A stretch of DNA of 64,000 bases from Fusibacter sp. 3D3 (GTDB taxonomy: Bacteria > Bacillota > Clostridia > Peptostreptococcales > Acidaminobacteraceae), in the NCBI RefSeq assembly GCF_001748365.1, contig NZ_BDHH01000002.1:355023-419022 (forward strand), given 5' to 3'. Below, piece after piece: positions 62,058 through 64,000 of this stretch (position 1 is its first letter; each line of letters begins with the position of its first letter). Both the position numbers and the translations under genes were made by a program. Below the pieces are notes generated by a model, which searched no databases, had not been told where the DNA came from, and saw only the letters and a list, made by a program, of their open reading frames with translations.

Positions 62058-62351
62058 TTAACACCTAGAGCCATATCTAAGTGCTCTGATATAAAAGCCG
62101 CGTGTCAGTATGAAACTTGAATAATCAATCTCGAACCCGCCGAATTTTTCGACGTTTTCCTGACTTACCAAAACCTTTATACCCTCAATAATTTCAATAT
62201 AATCATTTTCATATTGTTCATCCTGAACAATGTCAAAGACTGGACCACCTCATCCTATGCCTCTGATACTGATACGAAATCCATTATTTTCTTTTTTAAG
62301 AATCTCGCCTTTAAATTTTTGTACGGCTTTGTCTGTGACTGTGATTTTCAT
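62058..62351 (-). CDS. HesB/IscA-like selenoprotein (in-frame UGA as selenocysteine)
   Basis: A 97-residue frame, MKITVTDKAVQKF..., interrupted by one TGA at 62250-62252 (codon 34) within RGIG-U-GGPVFDI, the site at which known HesB-like selenoproteins carry Sec. The frame continues with normal IscA-fold spacing (VLVSQENVEKFGGFEIDY). Eighteen bases after the TGA a 7-bp stem (ATTGTTC/GAACAAT) with an AGGAT loop fits a bacterial SECIS. The ATG has GGAGG five bases upstream. Next to a glutaredoxin, it probably works in Fe-S or sulfur/selenium redox handling. If read as stop, only a 33-residue fragment results. Confidence 0.88.
62213..62231 (-). promoter_or_regulatory. SECIS-like hairpin
   Basis: On the minus strand ATTGTTC-AGGAT-GAACAAT forms a perfect 7-bp stem with a 5-base loop containing GG. 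It begins 18 bases after the in-frame UGA, in the range expected for SelB recognition. Confidence 0.78.
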
Positions 62352-62369
62352 CATAGCCTCCAATCATTC

Positions 62370-62384
62370 CCCCTGTTAGGGGGT
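62370..62384. promoter_or_regulatory. Candidate CsoR-family operator
   Basis: CCCCCTGTTAGGGGG is a perfect 5-bp GC dyad with a 5-base centre between the -10 box and the selenoprotein start codon. CsoR-type repressors bind C-tract/G-tract dyads, and a CsoR-family gene lies downstream in the same direction. Confidence 0.55.
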
Positions 62385-62395
62385 GGTTTACCTTA

Positions 62396-62424
62396 ATGAT
62401 ACCCTTCTCCCATTTACTTGTCAA
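62396..62424 (-). promoter_or_regulatory. Promoter of the selenoprotein-glutaredoxin unit
   Basis: On the minus strand TTGACA (complement of 62419-62424), a 17-base spacer and TATCAT (complement of 62396-62401). The start site would fall next to the C-tract/G-tract dyad. Confidence 0.8.
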
Positions 62425-62455
62425 CCTTAAAATGTGTATCATTTTTGTGAACGGG

Positions 62456-62603
62456 ATCAAAGCGTATACTCAGTCCGCTTCGCTACCTTCGTAACACTTG
62501 CACAATCCTATCGGATTGCATTCAGTGGGAGTTTGGACTCCCACTGAATTAGGAATATGAACCCCCACTTCTCAAAGTGGGGGACATCTCCTCAAGGGTT
62601 ATA
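62456..62603 (+). repeat. Dispersed structured repeat, family A, copy 2
   Basis: 148 bases, about 96% identical to 13100-13247. All three hairpins are kept: CAATCC/GGATTG, a now perfect 13-bp stem (ATTCAGTGGGAGT/ACTCCCACTGAAT), and CCCCCACTT/AAGTGGGGG with loop CTCA in place of AGAG. It lies upstream of the selenoprotein promoter. Confidence 0.88.
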
Positions 62604-62852
62604 CACAGTTTTTCCACAATACCGTCTTCGCCATTAAAAAATTAGAATTGTCGAAGTTTTGTGATGAATTTACGCTTTGTTAACTTGCTGTAAAGTTTAA
62701 ACGAACGTTTCTTAACATTAGCCTGCTTTTTATTCATATGTTACCCCTTTTTAGGCAATCAAACACCGCTTTGATCTCATGACGAAAATCATAAAGTTCG
62801 GTTATGCACATTATCCACAATTTTATCCACAGGCATTATCCCATTATTCACA
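62599..62852. other. DnaA-box cluster upstream of recU
   Basis: Exact TTATCCACA boxes occur at 62811-62819 and 62823-62831. One-mismatch boxes occur at 62599-62607 (TTATACACA), 62610-62618 (TTTTCCACA), 62802-62810 (TTATGCACA) and 62844-62852 (TTATTCACA). All six read in the same direction. No dnaA, dnaN or other origin-linked gene is present, so a DnaA-titration or regulatory site is more likely than oriC. Confidence 0.6.
62642..62737 (-). CDS. Hypothetical 31-residue basic peptide
   Basis: An ATG (complement of 62735-62737) with AAAGGGG six bases upstream opens a 31-codon frame, MNKKQANVKKRSFKLYSK continuing to KLRQF, with 12 Lys/Arg. It lies between the DnaA-box groups. It resembles no protein I can name; the high charge suggests nucleic-acid or membrane binding. 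It could also be chance in AT-rich DNA. Confidence 0.35.
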   Translation of the reverse strand: MNKKQANVKKRSFKLYSKLTKRKFITKLRQF

Positions 62853-62909
62853 AGTTGATTTTTAATAAGTCTAAAGGTATGATAGATGTAGTAATATTAG
62901 GAGGTAAAA

Positions 62910-63461
62910 ATGTGGCGAACTAGAGGTCATCGTGGAGATGCTCTTGAAGATTTACTCGATATGACTCACCAATACTATCATCAACTCAAACTCTGCAGAA
63001 TCGATAAAATTAGTACCCCTATAAAGGTGGTTGCCATTGATGATATGGGAATGATCACCAAAGCCTTTTTTGAAAAAAAATCAACGGTGGACTTTCTAGG
63101 GATCATACAAGGGGTCTGTGTGGCCTTTGACACTAAAGAAACCAATCTTAAAAGCTTACCGCTCAACAATATACACGCACATCAAATCGAATACATGGCA
63201 GATATAGAAGGTCAAGGTGGACTTGCTTTTATTATTGTTCATTTTAAGTTCAACGACACCTTTTATTTAGTGCCCTATGAGATCATTAGAAACTATGTCT
63301 CATCTGACAAAAGACGTTCAATTCCTTATAAATCAATGATAGCGCGATTTGAAATCAAACGCGAGCGTGGCGGTTCTATTTTAAATTATATGCCAACGCT
63401 CAATGAATACGTCAAATACAAAACCGAAACTTTAGGAGGTCCAGAAAATGAAAGCTTATAA
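62910..63461 (+). CDS. recU: RecU-like Holliday junction resolvase
   Basis: A 183-residue PD-(D/E)xK nuclease resembling RecU, which cleaves Holliday junctions in Firmicutes. Matching blocks are RGHRGDALEDLLDMTHQYY at the start, TPIKVVAIDD, KKSTVDFLGI, the catalytic AFDTKET (Bacillus has DFEAKET), LNNIHAHQIEYM and FYLVPYE. The usual active-site Glu is Asp here, still allowed in this fold. The ATG has TAGGAGGT upstream. Its end overlaps the next gene by 14 bases. Confidence 0.85.
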   Translation: MWRTRGHRGDALEDLLDMTHQYYHQLKLCRIDKISTPIKVVAIDDMGMITKAFFEKKSTVDFLGIIQGVCVAFDTKETNLKSLPLNNIHAHQIEYMADIEGQGGLAFIIVHFKFNDTFYLVPYEIIRNYVSSDKRRSIPYKSMIARFEIKRERGGSILNYMPTLNEYVKYKTETLGGPENESL

Positions 63462-64000
63462 AGTAAACAGTTTTACACATCATGGAAATGGCGGCAATCC
63501 AGCGGGTGTTGTCTTATTAGATACCCCTCTTGATGATGTCTCTAAACAAAAGATTGCTAAAGCTCTAGGCTACTCGGAAACGGCTTTCGTTTTAAAGTCC
63601 GATGGAGAGCGTGAAGATTTTTCCGTGACTTTTTTTACACCTACAGAAGAAGTGCCACTTTGCGGACATGCGACGATTGCTGCATTTCATGTCCTCAACA
63701 CTTTGCACCTTCTGCCTAAGCGCTATCTCGTTCAAAAGACTAAAGCAGGCCTCCTTAAAATCGAAATTGAAGAGGGCTCAAGTATGATCTATATGGCTCA
63801 AACAACGCCTAAAGGGGAATCCCTATCCGAACTCTCTAAAGAGACATTGAGTGCGATATTCTCCATTTCTGACGAAGATATGACTTGTTATTATGACGCC
63901 TATTCTCATCAAATTCAATTGCATGCAGAAATTTGGGATACTGGGCTCAGAGATATACTTATGCCCATAAAAAATAGAGCACAACTCAATGCGCTATCTG
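63448..64000 (+). CDS. PhzF-family isomerase-like protein (incomplete at window end)
   Basis: An open frame of 184 codons starting at an ATG with AGGAGGT ten bases upstream and running off the window. It begins MKAYKVNSFTHHGNGGNPAGVVLL, the PhzF signature, with YSETAFVL and VPLCGHATIAAFHVL, which carry the conserved catalytic Glu and the DCGHAT-like motif. PhzF-like proteins are epimerases/isomerases of mostly unknown substrate; phenazine synthesis is not implied. It is coupled to recU by overlap. Confidence 0.9.
   Translation, partial: MKAYKVNSFTHHGNGGNPAGVVLLDTPLDDVSKQKIAKALGYSETAFVLKSDGEREDFSVTFFTPTEEVPLCGHATIAAFHVLNTLHLLPKRYLVQKTKAGLLKIEIEEGSSMIYMAQTTPKGESLSELSKETLSAIFSISDEDMTCYYDAYSHQIQLHAEIWDTGLRDILMPIKNRAQLNALS

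Noticed and set aside
62599-62852. Chromosomal replication origin (oriC)
   Set aside because: There is a DnaA-box cluster, but no dnaA, dnaN, recF, gyrB, rpmH or rnpA gene and no clear unwinding element.

Overview
The window looks like a chromosomal segment of a low-GC, anaerobic, fermentative Firmicute of the Clostridia. The evidence is a single-chain pyruvate:ferredoxin oxidoreductase, a flavodiiron protein, rubrerythrin, desulfoferrodoxin, rubredoxin, the arginine deiminase pathway, Veg, RecU, cobalamin-riboswitch and sigma-54 control, and AGGAGG ribosome binding sites throughout. A Fusibacter-like lineage would fit, but the sequence alone does not settle the genus. No rRNA, tRNA, CRISPR array, prophage or transposase gene was recognised.

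Region 1 (1-13.6 kb, minus strand) is one long unit under a cobalamin riboswitch with its own promoter and intrinsic terminator. In order it encodes a radical SAM/SPASM enzyme, ChlI-like and ChlD-like AAA+ subunits, a CobN-type chelatase large subunit, a drug/polyketide-type ABC exporter pair, and a BtuF/BtuC/BtuD-like uptake system whose ATPase carries a C-terminal extension. I read it as a corrinoid or cobalt acquisition and processing locus.

Region 2 (13.7-28 kb) holds a ferredoxin-fused aldo/keto reductase, PFOR, a flavodiiron protein, an iron-sulfur flavoprotein, and a KASIII-like synthase plus CoA-transferase operon. That operon has a clear -24/-12 promoter, a dyad that could be an upstream activator site, and an adjacent sigma-54 activator gene. 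Region 3 (28-32.5 kb) is arcA-arcB-arcC followed by veg with two consensus promoters. Region 4 (32.5-51.9 kb) contains signalling and envelope genes: a GGDEF/HD-GYP protein, a GAF-GGDEF protein, an MCP, ApbE, a DUF2089/SHOCT/DUF4097 operon, SPFH and NfeD proteins. It also contains PepF, a RocB-like peptidase and RNase HI.

Region 5 (52-54.6 kb) is an oxidative-stress operon: a 57-residue HTH protein, rubredoxin, PerR, desulfoferrodoxin, ferritin and rubrerythrin. A PerR-box-like dyad lies at its promoter. The perR gene has an in-frame TAA that removes the C-terminal CxxC. Region 6 (54.6-62.4 kb) has a Yip1 protein, a MacAB-like exporter, a CsoR-family repressor, a CoA-disulfide reductase/rhodanese/TusA/DsrE fusion, a glutaredoxin, and a HesB/IscA-like selenoprotein with an in-frame UGA and a SECIS-like hairpin. 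The window ends with recU and a partial PhzF-family gene.

Two families of structured dispersed repeats and two DnaA-box clusters occupy intergenic DNA. The most noteworthy items are the selenocysteine gene, the interrupted perR, the B12-controlled chelatase/radical SAM/transport operon, and a 148-bp three-hairpin repeat whose copies differ mainly in one hairpin loop.
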